Positions 9,532 through 19,033 of a stretch of DNA of 64,000 nt are shown here, piece after piece (within the stretch, counting starts at the first letter, position 1; each line of letters begins with the position of its first letter). A model generated the notes under the pieces. The model had not been told where the DNA came from, searched no databases, and saw nothing but the letters and a program-made list of their open reading frames with translations. Origin of the DNA: Thermoanaerobacteraceae bacterium (GTDB taxonomy: Bacteria; Bacillota; Thermoanaerobacteria; Thermoanaerobacterales; UBA4877); NCBI GenBank assembly GCA_030016635.1, contig JASEJQ010000004.1, positions 12,197 through 76,196 on the forward strand. The letters run 5' to 3'. The translations under genes and the position numbers were made by a program.

Positions 9532-10503
9532 ATGGATAAGAATTCATTAAAAAAAGATTTGATAGTCTTTGCAGCTGTTGTAATATTTTACGCTTTGGTT
9601 CAGGTGTTTATCCAGACTGGTATTATTGGCCCATATTATTCCTTAAACCTTATACTGATGTGTATTAATATCATGCTGGCAGTGAGCTTGAACCTTATAA
9701 ATGGTTTTCTTGGCCAGTTTTCCATAGGCCATGCAGGACTGATGTCAGTGGGAGCATATACCTCTGCTATACTTACCTATTATTATGATTTGCCCCTTGT
9801 AGTGGCCTTGATTGTGGGTGCACTGGCTGCTTGCCTTGCAGGTCTTGTGGTTGCAATACCTACCTTGAGGTTAAAGGGCGACTACCTTGGTATTGCTACT
9901 CTTGGTTTTGGAGAGATAATCAGGGTGGTTTTCCTTACCAATGAAACTGTGGGCGGGGCTAAGGGTTTTTTCGGTATACCTAAACTTACCACATGGACGT
10001 GGGCATTTTTCCTAATGGTTTTAACCATAATTGTCATCAAAAACTTTATTGATTCAAGCTATGGCAGAAGTTGCATAGCTATAAGGGAAGATGAGATAGC
10101 TGCGGAGGCCATGGGAATCAATACTACAAAATATAAGATACTGGCATTTACTATAGGTGCATTTTTCGCTGGCGCGGCAGGTGCATTATATGCCCATAAT
10201 TTTTATACCATTCAGCCCGAGCAGTTTAACTTCATGAAATCCTTTGATATAATGACAATGGTGGTGCTTGGTGGACAGGGGTCTATAACCGGAAGCATTA
10301 TTGGCGCTATTGCTGTAACTGTGCTTAATGCTGCACTATCCAGTTTGGCTGCCATGAGGATGGTTTTCTACTCACTATTACTTATTATTATGATGCTCTT
10401 CAGGCCGCAGGGATTGTTTGGCACCACTGAGTTTACGCTGGATCAGGTCCTTGGAAGGAGGGGCAGGCTTGGAAAATCTGCTGGAAATAAAGCATCTGTC
10501 TAA
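9532..10503 (+). CDS. livM: Branched-chain amino acid ABC transporter permease LivM
   Basis: A 323-residue membrane protein, the second channel subunit. It has the LivM hallmarks INGFLGQFSIGHAGLMSVGA and LKGDYLGIATLGFGEI (the cytoplasmic coupling region) and VVLGGQGSITGSIIGA. The start at 9532 follows GGGAGAAGGTG and lies immediately after the livH stop. Its 3' end overlaps the first 35 bases of livG. Confidence 0.94.
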   Translation: MDKNSLKKDLIVFAAVVIFYALVQVFIQTGIIGPYYSLNLILMCINIMLAVSLNLINGFLGQFSIGHAGLMSVGAYTSAILTYYYDLPLVVALIVGALAACLAGLVVAIPTLRLKGDYLGIATLGFGEIIRVVFLTNETVGGAKGFFGIPKLTTWTWAFFLMVLTIIVIKNFIDSSYGRSCIAIREDEIAAEAMGINTTKYKILAFTIGAFFAGAAGALYAHNFYTIQPEQFNFMKSFDIMTMVVLGGQGSITGSIIGAIAVTVLNAALSSLAAMRMVFYSLLLIIMMLFRPQGLFGTTEFTLDQVLGRRGRLGKSAGNKASV

Positions 10504-11260
10504 GAACTTTGGGGGTATTGAGGCTCTTAAAGATGTCAATATAACTGTAGAAAAAGGTGGGCTGGTCGGGCTCATAGGGCCTAATGGTGCGGGTAAGACC
10601 ACGATATTCAACCTTCTAACCGGTGAATATGTGCCAACTTCAGGCAGCATGATATTCGATGGCAGGGAACTTACCAATCATCACCCGTATCAGGTAACGG
10701 CCTTTGGTATAGCCAGGACATTCCAGAATATAAGGTTATTTTCCAACCTTTCGGTCCTTGACAATGTCAGGATAGCATGTCACATTCATGTAAAGTATGG
10801 TGTTTTTGATTCTATAATTCATGGCAAGAGATTTGTGGGTGGTGAAAAAGAGATTTACGAGAAGTCTATAGAGCTTCTCAGGATATTTAAACTGGAAGAT
10901 AAAAAAGATGAGCTGGCTAAAAACCTGCCATATGGAGAACAAAGGCGCCTTGAGATAACCAGAGCTCTGGCAACAAATCCAAAGTTGCTTTTGCTGGATG
11001 AACCTGCGGCAGGTATGAATCCCCAGGAAACAGAGGAGTTAATGGAAACTATCAAATTTTTAAGGGATAAAATGGGGATAACTATATTCCTTATTGAGCA
11101 TGATATGCATCTGGTCATGGGTATATGCGAGAAGATATATGTACTGGATTTTGGCAAGGTGATAGCTGAGGGAGACCCCACCGCCATACAGCACGATCCA
11201 AAGGTTATTGAGGCATATCTGGGGACAGCTTATCTTGAAGGGGGCAAAGTAAATGCTTGA
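10469..11260 (+). CDS. livG: Branched-chain amino acid ABC transporter ATPase LivG
   Basis: A 263-residue ABC ATPase with Walker A GPNGAGKTT, an ABC signature of the LivG kind (LPYGEQRRLEITRAL) and Walker B LLLLDEPAAGMNP. A TTG start at 10469 is chosen because GGAAGGAGGGG lies six bases upstream and the product then begins with MENLLEIKHLSKNFGG, typical of LivG. The longer in-frame ATG at 10418 lies well inside livM without a ribosome site. It powers transport together with LivF, whose gene overlaps by 8 bases. Confidence 0.92.
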   Translation: MENLLEIKHLSKNFGGIEALKDVNITVEKGGLVGLIGPNGAGKTTIFNLLTGEYVPTSGSMIFDGRELTNHHPYQVTAFGIARTFQNIRLFSNLSVLDNVRIACHIHVKYGVFDSIIHGKRFVGGEKEIYEKSIELLRIFKLEDKKDELAKNLPYGEQRRLEITRALATNPKLLLLDEPAAGMNPQETEELMETIKFLRDKMGITIFLIEHDMHLVMGICEKIYVLDFGKVIAEGDPTAIQHDPKVIEAYLGTAYLEGGKVNA

Positions 11261-11954
11261 GGTTAAAGACCTGCATGTATATTATGGTGCAATACATGCC
11301 TTGAAGGGAATTTCATTTAAGGTTGAGGATGGAGAAATAGTTACAATCATAGGGGCTAACGGTGCCGGAAAGTCAACGACACTCCGGACCATCTCCGGAC
11401 TTTTGAGGCCTAAAAAGGGTGAGATACTTCTAAACGGTGTGCATCTGGAGAAGATGAAGGCCAAAGATATTGTAAAGATGGGTGTCTGCCAGGTGCCTGA
11501 GGGAAGACGTATCTTTGCGAATATGAGTGTTTTGGAGAACTTAGAGCTGGGTGCTTATCTTAGAAATGATAAAGATGGTATAAAAAATGATTTTGACAGG
11601 GTTTTTTCATTATTTCCCCGTCTTGCCGAGAGAAGGACACAGCTTGCGGGAACCCTTTCAGGTGGTGAGCAGCAGATGCTGGCTATTGGCAGGGCTCTTA
11701 TGTCCAGGCCAAAGATAATACTCATGGATGAACCGTCCATGGGCCTGGCCCCAATCCTCGTAGAGCAGATATTTAATGTAATAAAAGAGATAAACAGCGA
11801 AGGTACAACTGTACTTCTGGTGGAACAAAATGCATACATGGCATTGACCACAGCCAAAGAGGCCTATGTCATTGAAACAGGCAATATAGTCATGGGTGGC
11901 CAGGCCATGGACCTTTTGAACAATGAACAGGTGAGAAAAGCATATCTGGGATAA
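11253..11954 (+). CDS. livF: Branched-chain amino acid ABC transporter ATPase LivF
   Basis: A 233-residue ABC ATPase with Walker A GANGAGKST, signature LSGGEQQMLAIGRAL and Walker B IILMDEPSMGLAP. The sequence CQVPEGRRIFANMSVLENL is characteristic of LivF. It forms a heterodimer with LivG. It is the last gene of the liv operon, ending in a bidirectional terminator shared with trpP. Confidence 0.94.
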   Translation: MLEVKDLHVYYGAIHALKGISFKVEDGEIVTIIGANGAGKSTTLRTISGLLRPKKGEILLNGVHLEKMKAKDIVKMGVCQVPEGRRIFANMSVLENLELGAYLRNDKDGIKNDFDRVFSLFPRLAERRTQLAGTLSGGEQQMLAIGRALMSRPKIILMDEPSMGLAPILVEQIFNVIKEINSEGTTVLLVEQNAYMALTTAKEAYVIETGNIVMGGQAMDLLNNEQVRKAYLG

Positions 11955-11986
11955 TAAAAGGGTGGCATCGTGCCACCCTTTTATTA
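11952..11986. terminator. Bidirectional terminator between livF and trpP
   Basis: AAAAGGGTGGCA (11956-11967), loop TCG, TGCCACCCTTTT (11971-11982), extended by four further A-T pairs. It has an A-run on one side and a T-run on the other, so it can terminate both converging transcripts. Confidence 0.88.
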
Positions 11987-12493
11987 AGCCCCACCAATCG
12001 CCTTTTGTGCCTGGTATGCTACATTGTATGCGGCATAGGTAACAACAGTATTTATTAAAGCGGCAGGGATGACTACCGTGGCTACAAGTACAGTAAAGGC
12101 AAGCGGCAGCCCACCTACAACAAGGGAAGCTATGCTTAAGAATACTATGCCGCTTTCCATAGTCCCTATGAAGGCAATTATTGGTACGGCAATGTGCCTG
12201 TTAAATCTTGCAGTAAGCCTTATCAGGGTAACAACAACTAAGGCTGTTATTATCTCTTCAATAAAGTTTGCAATCTGGCCGCCAGGGAAGGTTGTAGTCA
12301 GGGCTGCAAATATGCCTCCTAAGAAACCACCCAGTAGCGCATTTTGATATATGGGATTAATAAATAGTGATACAAAAAGCATGGCAAGCAGGAAATTAGG
12401 CCTCATTCCACCCATTATCGGCGGTGTTATCTGATGCAGGACAAGGCCTATGGCCATCAGCAGGGCAGTTGTGATGCTATCTCTTAATTTCAT
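11984..12493 (-). CDS. trpP: Tryptophan transporter TrpP
   Basis: A 169-residue membrane protein with five or so hydrophobic segments, beginning MKLRDSITTALLMAIGLVLH and containing PPIMGGMRPNFLLAMLF, which is characteristic of the TrpP (YhaG) family of Firmicutes. It imports tryptophan. The start ATG has AAGGAG about nine bases upstream. About 335 bp upstream on the same strand is a T-box leader whose specifier codon reads UGG (Trp), which independently supports the substrate. A repeat element sits between the T-box terminator and the gene. Imported Trp could also feed the indolepyruvate oxidoreductase encoded at 54752-57085. Confidence 0.92.
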   Translation of the reverse strand: MKLRDSITTALLMAIGLVLHQITPPIMGGMRPNFLLAMLFVSLFINPIYQNALLGGFLGGIFAALTTTFPGGQIANFIEEIITALVVVTLIRLTARFNRHIAVPIIAFIGTMESGIVFLSIASLVVGGLPLAFTVLVATVVIPAALINTVVTYAAYNVAYQAQKAIGGA

Positions 12494-12551
12494 AAATCAA
12501 CACTCCTTTACATGATAATTGGATTGTTATGAGAATATATAGTCATTTTGC

Positions 12552-12757
12552 GAATGATAGTAACATCCATGCACCTGATCGCTTGTCTTGATACTCTAAT
12601 AATTTGTGCTTCACTACGCCGGGTACGCCTCCATTCGGCGTCCTTGCCTCAGGTCGGCTCATTTGGCGTCCTTGCCAAATGCCCCGGCTACACTTGCCAC
12701 TCATTGTAGAGTATCATAGACTCGCTTTAAGGTTGCATTTGATGTTTACTATCATTC
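12552..12757. repeat. Intergenic repeat element, copy A
   Basis: The core is bounded by GAATGATAG (12552-12560) and its inverted copy CTATCATTC (12749-12757). Nested inverted pairs follow inward: GATACTCT with AGAGTATC, then GCCGGG with CCCGGC, plus a local hairpin ATTTGGC/GCCAAAT. The same element occurs at 17037, 26500 and 34114. Similarity extends about 25 bp outward at both ends (a TTTTACA..GGAATC-like tail). This copy lies between the T-box terminator and trpP. Confidence 0.85.
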
Positions 12758-12828
12758 TCCAAGTGGCTTTTACAGTGGAATCCATTCTTTTTTCCTTCAC
12801 GTCATAGGCCATCAACCCCATGTCCGAT

Positions 12829-13089
12829 AAAATAAAAAAGCCCTTCGTCCCGATAGGGACGAAAGGCTTTGCTTCCGTGGTGCCACCCTTATGAGGTTTC
12901 CCTCACTCATCCAGGTACTAACATACCCTGTCCTTATGATAACGGAGGACACATCCGTGATGAGCTACCTGTATTTCGCCCATCCTTCTAAGGAGCCCAT
13001 TCGCCCATAGATAAGGTATCGCACTCTCACCAGCGGCGACTCTCTTTGACCTAACATATGGGGTACTATTCTCCCTCATCGAATTTATT
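12829..13089 (-). promoter_or_regulatory. T-box leader, tryptophan specifier
   Basis: Read on the minus strand, Stem I contains AGTA, AGAGAG and GCTGGTGAGAG. The lower helix brings CCCATA against TATGGG, leaving a specifier loop CGAATGGG in which the codon is TGG at 12999-12997. The conserved T-box sequence AAGGGTGGCACCACGG is at 12890-12875. The terminator AAAGCCTTTCGTCCC/GGGACGAAAGGGCTTT ending in TTTTTT lies at 12870-12829. Uncharged tRNA-Trp should stabilise the antiterminator and allow read-through into trpP. All canonical parts are visible by eye. Confidence 0.93.
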
Positions 13090-13095
13090 TTCTAT

Positions 13096-13124
13096 AATTT
13101 ATCACTTTATTATTACGATGTCAA
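13096..13124 (-). promoter_or_regulatory. Promoter of the trpP T-box transcript
   Basis: On the minus strand a perfect TTGACA (13124-13119) is followed after 17 bp by TAAATT (13101-13096). The start would be near 13089, just before the T-box Stem I. Confidence 0.7.
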
Positions 13125-13188
13125 GAAAAATTTTCTTTAAAAATTGGCTGATAGAGTTATAATATATAAGGTATTACTTCGAGGGGGG

Positions 13189-14340
13189 ATGACATTGACT
13201 CTTTTGGAACTGGCAATTGTCCTCGGTGTTGCGAGGCTGGGCGGTTATATAGCTGCCAGGTTTGAACAACCCAACGTCTTAGGACAAATAATAGCAGGTA
13301 TTATTGTAGGGCCTTCACTCTTGAATATTGTCAGCAATTCCGATGTGCTGGAGGGCATGGCTGAAATTGGTGTGATACTCCTGATGTTTCTTGCTGGGGC
13401 AGAGACTAACCTGGATGATCTGGTTTCTTCTGGTGTATCATCTACAATAATAGCCATGGGTGGTGTACTTCTGCCATTTGCTTTAGGTTTTGGTGCATCG
13501 ATGGTAGAGGGTGTATCCTTAAGTGAGGCCTTATTTATAGGCACCATACTTACAGCTACATCAGTCAGTATAAGTGTGCAGACCTTGAGGGAGATGCATA
13601 AGCTCAACTCCAGAGAGGGAATTGCTATAATGGGCGCGGCTGTTATTGATGATGTTATCGGCATTATATTCCTTACCGTGGTGGTGGGTTACGTTTCTGG
13701 CAACTCTGGTATAGTGCCAATGATTGAAAATCTTCTTTTATTTTTTGCACTGGTTATAGTAATCGAGTTTCTTGTATCCAGATATTTAGATAAACTGGAT
13801 ATGGTTCTCAGACAGGGCGACAGGATAGTAACAATAGCTTTAGTATTTTGCTTTGTCATGTCTTACATTGCAGATAAATCCGGGATAGCAACTATTACTG
13901 GAGCCTACATAGCAGGTATTATCCTGTCTACGACGCCGTATAGAGAGAAGGTTATACACGGCATTGACCCTATAGCCTATCTTGTCTTTACTCCTATATT
14001 TTTTGTAAGCATAGGTCTTAAGGCAGATGTAAAGACATTGACAGAGGGTATTGTCTTTAGCCTCATAATAATAGCTGCCTCCGTAGTTGGTAAAATTGTA
14101 GGCTGTGGCCTTATGGCAAAGGCTGTTGGATTTGATTGGAAAGGTGCACTCTCTGTAGGTATCGGCATGATACCCAGGGGTGAGGTGGCCCTGATCATAG
14201 TTAACCTTGGCTTGAAGATGGGCATTGTTACACCCAGGCTTTTTACAACTTCAGTACTTGTGGTGCTTGTTACAACGCTCATTACACCACCTCTTTTAAA
14301 AATGTCTTTCTCACGGGAATTGTCAAGCGAGGGTGAATAA
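13189..14340 (+). CDS. Cation:proton antiporter, CPA2 family
   Basis: A membrane antiporter of about 383 residues with some twelve hydrophobic segments. It has the CPA2 landmarks FEQPNVLGQIIAGIIVGPSLL near the N-terminus, GAAVIDDVIGIIFLTVV (the ion-binding DD pair of electrogenic family members) and a late GMIPRGEVALII. It exchanges Na+ or K+ for H+ across the membrane. The ATG at 13189 directly abuts GGGGGG. A TTG at 13195 has better ribosome-site spacing and is an alternative start, while the ATG at 13144 has no site. The gene after it encodes a PII-like protein, probably a regulator of this transporter. Confidence 0.88.
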   Translation: MTLTLLELAIVLGVARLGGYIAARFEQPNVLGQIIAGIIVGPSLLNIVSNSDVLEGMAEIGVILLMFLAGAETNLDDLVSSGVSSTIIAMGGVLLPFALGFGASMVEGVSLSEALFIGTILTATSVSISVQTLREMHKLNSREGIAIMGAAVIDDVIGIIFLTVVVGYVSGNSGIVPMIENLLLFFALVIVIEFLVSRYLDKLDMVLRQGDRIVTIALVFCFVMSYIADKSGIATITGAYIAGIILSTTPYREKVIHGIDPIAYLVFTPIFFVSIGLKADVKTLTEGIVFSLIIIAASVVGKIVGCGLMAKAVGFDWKGALSVGIGMIPRGEVALIIVNLGLKMGIVTPRLFTTSVLVVLVTTLITPPLLKMSFSRELSSEGE

Positions 14341-14354
14341 AGGAGGGGACATAT

Positions 14355-14729
14355 ATGTATCTTTTTGTTGTAGTGTTAAACAGGGTGGAGTATCTTGACA
14401 AATTACTTATCACCATTAGGGAACACGGGGCTAAAGGTGCTACGGTATTGGATTCGGTAGGTTCTGGCAGGATTATCAAAAACTTCGACGAGGCCAGGCC
14501 TATGATAGCTAGTATAAGGAAACTTAGGGAAGAGGAGTTTTCTACCAATAAGACAATATTTTCAGTTCTGGAAACCAGGTCTCAGGTAGATGAAATAGCT
14601 GATGCCATAGAAAAATCCATTGGTGATTTTTCGGATAAGGAAATGGGCATAATGTTTTCCATCCCTCTGGACATGGTTAGGGGTGGCGCACTGGAGCGGT
14701 ATATAAGAAGCAAGGGTCATTTTGAATGA
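14355..14729 (+). CDS. PII-like nucleotide-sensing protein paired with the antiporter
   Basis: A 124-residue protein of the PII/CutA-like ferredoxin-fold superfamily: MYLFVVVLNRVEYLDKLLITIREHGAKG is a beta-alpha unit in which a classical PII would read KCVIRP..L..I...L. The conserved uridylylated Tyr loop of GlnB is not apparent, so classical nitrogen control is unlikely. It lies 14 bp after the CPA2 antiporter gene with a GGAGGGG site. The linkage suggests that it senses a nucleotide or ion and gates the transporter; that role is inference from linkage. Confidence 0.75.
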   Translation: MYLFVVVLNRVEYLDKLLITIREHGAKGATVLDSVGSGRIIKNFDEARPMIASIRKLREEEFSTNKTIFSVLETRSQVDEIADAIEKSIGDFSDKEMGIMFSIPLDMVRGGALERYIRSKGHFE

Positions 14730-14772
14730 ATATATAATCCCATCTGCGAATAGATTAAGGTGAGGTGTTAAC

Positions 14773-15498
14773 ATGGATCCTTTGTCTATTTCGTTGATGG
14801 GACTTTTTATAGGTATAATCGGTACAGGACTTGGTGGCACACTTGCTCTTTTTTACAGAAATCCATCGAGAAGGTTTTTGAGCCTGGCCATAGCGGTTTC
14901 CGGCGGGCTTATGCTTTCTGTGGTCTGCTTTGACCTGCTGCCTGAGGCATTTGATATATCAGGTCTTAGTTATACCTTGATAGGAGTAGTCATTGGTGTT
15001 ATTATTGTTATGATAATGGAGCAAAAGATGCAGGAGCAGAATGGCAACCAGGGCTTTGAGTATTTAAGGACGGGTTTTTTGATGGGTGTAGCTATAGCGC
15101 TGCATAATCTGCCTGAGGGCCTGGCCGTAGGTTCCTCTTTTGTGGCATCTCAAAGCGTGGGCCTGAATATGGCTCTGGTGATTGGACTGCATGACTTCCC
15201 CGAGGGGCTTTCCATGGCAGTTCCTCTCATGGCAGGGGGTATGAGAGGAGCTATGGTACTTTATTATACCATATTATCAGGGATACCAACAGGAATTGGT
15301 GCTTTTATAGGTGCATATCTGGGTGAAATATCACCTGACCTGATTGCTTTAAATATGGGGATAGCAGCAGGGTGCATGCTGTATATAACATGCGACGAAA
15401 TGTTCCCCATGGCAAGAGACCTCCACAAGGGAAGGCTCACGGCCGTTGGCATACTCTTTGGCATAATACTCGGGATAATAATTACGGAGATGTTGTAG
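14773..15498 (+). CDS. ZIP-family divalent metal transporter
   Basis: A 241-residue membrane protein of the ZIP family (ZupT-like) with about eight hydrophobic segments. The metal-binding helices are evident: ALHNLPEGLAVG (H-N-x-P-E-G) and GLHDFPEGLSMAVP (H-D-x-P-E-G). It probably imports Zn2+, possibly Fe2+ or Mn2+. The stop codon TAG is directly followed by the ATG of ywlC, so the two genes are cotranscribed and probably translationally coupled. Confidence 0.9.
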   Translation: MDPLSISLMGLFIGIIGTGLGGTLALFYRNPSRRFLSLAIAVSGGLMLSVVCFDLLPEAFDISGLSYTLIGVVIGVIIVMIMEQKMQEQNGNQGFEYLRTGFLMGVAIALHNLPEGLAVGSSFVASQSVGLNMALVIGLHDFPEGLSMAVPLMAGGMRGAMVLYYTILSGIPTGIGAFIGAYLGEISPDLIALNMGIAAGCMLYITCDEMFPMARDLHKGRLTAVGILFGIILGIIITEML

Positions 15499-16554
15499 AT
15501 GACTGAGATTTACTGGATTGATGAAAATAATATTGACGATAACCTGCTTTTTAAAGCGGCTAAGGTTTTAAGAGATGGCGGCATTGCCGCCTTTCCTACA
15601 GAGACGGTTTATGGTTTGGGAGCAAATGCATTGGACAGTAAAGCAGTGAAGAAGATATTCCGGGCCAAGGGAAGACCCAGTGATAATCCACTGATTGTCC
15701 ATGTGGCAGACTATGAGGGCATTTTTCCTCTTGTTGCTGAAATAAATGAAGCAGCTGAAGCGCTCATACACCGGTTTATGCCCGGGCCTATAACAATTGT
15801 AATGAAAAAATCCACAGCTATACCAGATGAGGTGACTGCAGGGCTGGATACGGTTGGCATAAGGATGCCATCTCACAGGATTGCCTCAAGGCTTATAAAG
15901 CTGGCCGGCGTCCCTGTGGCTGCACCCAGTGCTAACCTTTCAGGAAAGCCCAGCCCTACGAGGCCTGAACACGTTATACATGATATGGACGGCAGGGTAG
16001 ACGTGATAATAGCTGATGGAATATGCGACGTAGGGGTTGAATCAACTGTCATAGATGTTACGGGAGATATACCGATGATATTAAGGCCTGGTGGTGTTAC
16101 TTTTGAAGAGCTGCAATCCGTCCTTGGGAAGGTAGAGATAGACCCTGCCATATTAAAGAAGCCAGAAAAAGATATGATTGCCAGGGCACCGGGTATGAAG
16201 TATACCCACTATTCGCCTGATGCAGAGGTTGTTATTGTCTCGGGACCTTCTGATATGGTGGTCAGGGAGATAAACAGGCTATCCAAGGAAGATATGGCCA
16301 ATGGGAAAAAAGTCGCTGTCCTGGCCAGTGATGAAACAAAGGGATTATATGATATAATGGTGATACCGATAGGCTCAAAAGAGGACAAGCTATCCATATC
16401 CGGGAATCTCTTTGCAGCCTTGAGAAAACTGGATGATATGGGTATCGATAAGGCCTACGCAGAGGCTGTTGACGAAGAAGGGTTGGGCCTGGCCATTATG
16501 AACCGCATGAAAAAGGCGGCCGGCTATAGAATTATAAAGGTGGGTGAAAAATGA
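15499..16554 (+). CDS. ywlC: L-threonylcarbamoyladenylate synthase (Sua5/YwlC)
   Basis: A 351-residue two-domain protein. The N-terminal YrdC/TsaC domain (about 1-210) contains FPTETVYGLGANA, KGRPSDNPLIVHV and PSANLSGKPSPTRPEHV and makes threonylcarbamoyl-AMP for the t6A modification of ANN-decoding tRNAs. The C-terminal Sua5 domain begins after the linker RAPGMKYTHYSPDAEV. Full length for the Sua5 form. It overlaps the ywlE start by four bases (ATGA), the same ywlC-ywlE order as in Bacillus. Confidence 0.95.
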   Translation: MTEIYWIDENNIDDNLLFKAAKVLRDGGIAAFPTETVYGLGANALDSKAVKKIFRAKGRPSDNPLIVHVADYEGIFPLVAEINEAAEALIHRFMPGPITIVMKKSTAIPDEVTAGLDTVGIRMPSHRIASRLIKLAGVPVAAPSANLSGKPSPTRPEHVIHDMDGRVDVIIADGICDVGVESTVIDVTGDIPMILRPGGVTFEELQSVLGKVEIDPAILKKPEKDMIARAPGMKYTHYSPDAEVVIVSGPSDMVVREINRLSKEDMANGKKVAVLASDETKGLYDIMVIPIGSKEDKLSISGNLFAALRKLDDMGIDKAYAEAVDEEGLGLAIMNRMKKAAGYRIIKVGEK

Positions 16555-16994
16555 AGGTACTTTTTGTCTGTACAGGCAATACATGCAGGAGCCCTATGGC
16601 TGCCGGAATTCTAAAAAAATTACTCAGGGACAGGGGAATAGAAGATGTTGAGGTGGATTCCTGCGGTTTTGTTGAAGAGGGTGTGCCTGCCACCTATTAT
16701 GCAGTGGAGGTTGCCAAAGGGCACGGGGTGGACATTGAAAGCCATAGGTCAAAGGTTATAAACAAAAGTCTGATAGACGATAGTACAATTATCCTTACCA
16801 TGTCAAAACGCCATAGGGATGAGATTATAAAGATTTACCCGGGTGCAGAAGAAAAGACATTTACTATTACAGAGTTTGCAGGTGAAGAGGGAGAAATCGA
16901 AGACCCCATAGGTATGGGAAAGGATGTATATGAGAGGACTTTTAATAGACTCTATAAAATACTGGAAAGGATTATAGATAAGATGATTGAGTGA
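16551..16994 (+). CDS. ywlE: Low-molecular-weight protein phosphatase, probable protein-arginine phosphatase YwlE
   Basis: A 147-residue phosphatase starting MKVLFVCTGNTCRSPMA. The P-loop is C7-T-G-N-T-C-R13, and the Thr at the fourth variable position is the residue reported to favour phospho-arginine in YwlE rather than phospho-tyrosine. The general acid Asp lies in the late EIEDPIGMG segment. It is coupled to ywlC by a 4-base overlap. Downstream is a 470-bp gap containing repeat copy B. Arginine specificity is inferred from the P-loop and synteny. Confidence 0.9.
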   Translation: MKVLFVCTGNTCRSPMAAGILKKLLRDRGIEDVEVDSCGFVEEGVPATYYAVEVAKGHGVDIESHRSKVINKSLIDDSTIILTMSKRHRDEIIKIYPGAEEKTFTITEFAGEEGEIEDPIGMGKDVYERTFNRLYKILERIIDKMIE

Positions 16995-17036
16995 TGGGAA
17001 ATCATATATTAATTCCGGCGCAAAAAGTATATATAC

Positions 17037-17331
17037 GAATGATAGCAACGTCCATGCACCTGATCGCTTGTCTGGATACTCTAATAATTCGTGGCTGCTA
17101 TTTAGCCGGGTGCACCTCCATTCGGCGTCACAAGCCTTAAGGTCGGCCTCTTAAGTCCATGCCAGATGCCCCGGCTACACTTGCCACTTATCAAGAGTAT
17201 CATAGACTCTCTTTAACCGTCCATGCTTATTTTAAGCACAACCAATAATGAAAATAGGATGATGTGTTGTAAATCTTACCATGAGTAGTCTATTTTCGTG
17301 TTAAGGCTGCATTTGATGTTACATATCATTC
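17037..17331. repeat. Intergenic repeat element, copy B, with an 88-bp insertion
   Basis: The ends are GAATGATAG (17037-17045) and ATATCATTC (17323-17331). The interior aligns with copy A (TGCACCTGATCGCTTGTC, GCCGGGTGCACCTCC, GCCCCGGCTACACTTGCCA). After ACTCTCTTTAA it is interrupted by 88 bp (17217-17304), and the element resumes after a second TTAA with GGCTGCATTTGATG. Without the insertion the copy is 207 bp, matching the others. The rest of the 16995-17465 gap shows no gene. Confidence 0.85.
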
Positions 17332-17465
17332 TCAACATGGTTCTTACACTGGAATCACATATTGCCATGCCAGTATTAAGTTCAAATGTTACAAAAGTGT
17401 TACATTTTTAAAAACCTATAGAAAAATCGTCCCAAATCATTTACAATAGAAGGGAGTGTAGGTAC

Positions 17466-18568
<1,103 letters not shown>

Positions 18569-18578
18569 GGTATGTATC

Positions 18579-19028
18579 ATGCGTCCTTCCTGGGATGATT
18601 ACTTCATGGAAATACTTGATATAGTAAAAACCCGCTCCACATGCATAAGAAGGCATGTTGGAGCGCTTATAGTAAGGGATAACAGGATACTTACCACAGG
18701 ATACAACGGAGCACCCAGCGGCATGGCCCACTGTGAGGATGTAGGTTGCCTCAGGGAAAAGATGGGTATACCATCCGGTGAGAGGCAGGAATTCTGCAGA
18801 GGGCTTCATGCTGAACAGAATGCTATCATTCAGGCGGGCTTATATGGGGTGAATATAAAAGGGTCTACCATATATTGTACCCATAAACCATGTATTACCT
18901 GTACCAAAATGATCATCAATGCTGGTATAATGAGGGTTGTGTATAAAGAGGACTATCCGGACGCACTTTCTGAGGAGTTTTTTAAAGAAGCAGGAGTAAA
19001 GGTGGATATTTATCCGCAAATGAGGTGA
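18579..19028 (+). CDS. dCMP deaminase family protein
   Basis: A 149-residue zinc-dependent deaminase of the deoxycytidylate deaminase family (ComEB-like) converting dCMP to dUMP for thymidylate synthesis. Zinc ligands are visible as GLHAEQNAI (H-A-E with the catalytic Glu) and CTHKPCITC (C-x2-C type). The ATG at 18579 gives the standard start [12 protein letters not shown]. An upstream in-frame ATG at 18537 lies within upp. It lies 10 bp from the upp stop and is cotranscribed. Confidence 0.92.
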   Translation: MRPSWDDYFMEILDIVKTRSTCIRRHVGALIVRDNRILTTGYNGAPSGMAHCEDVGCLREKMGIPSGERQEFCRGLHAEQNAIIQAGLYGVNIKGSTIYCTHKPCITCTKMIINAGIMRVVYKEDYPDALSEEFFKEAGVKVDIYPQMR

Positions 19029-19033
19029 TATAA

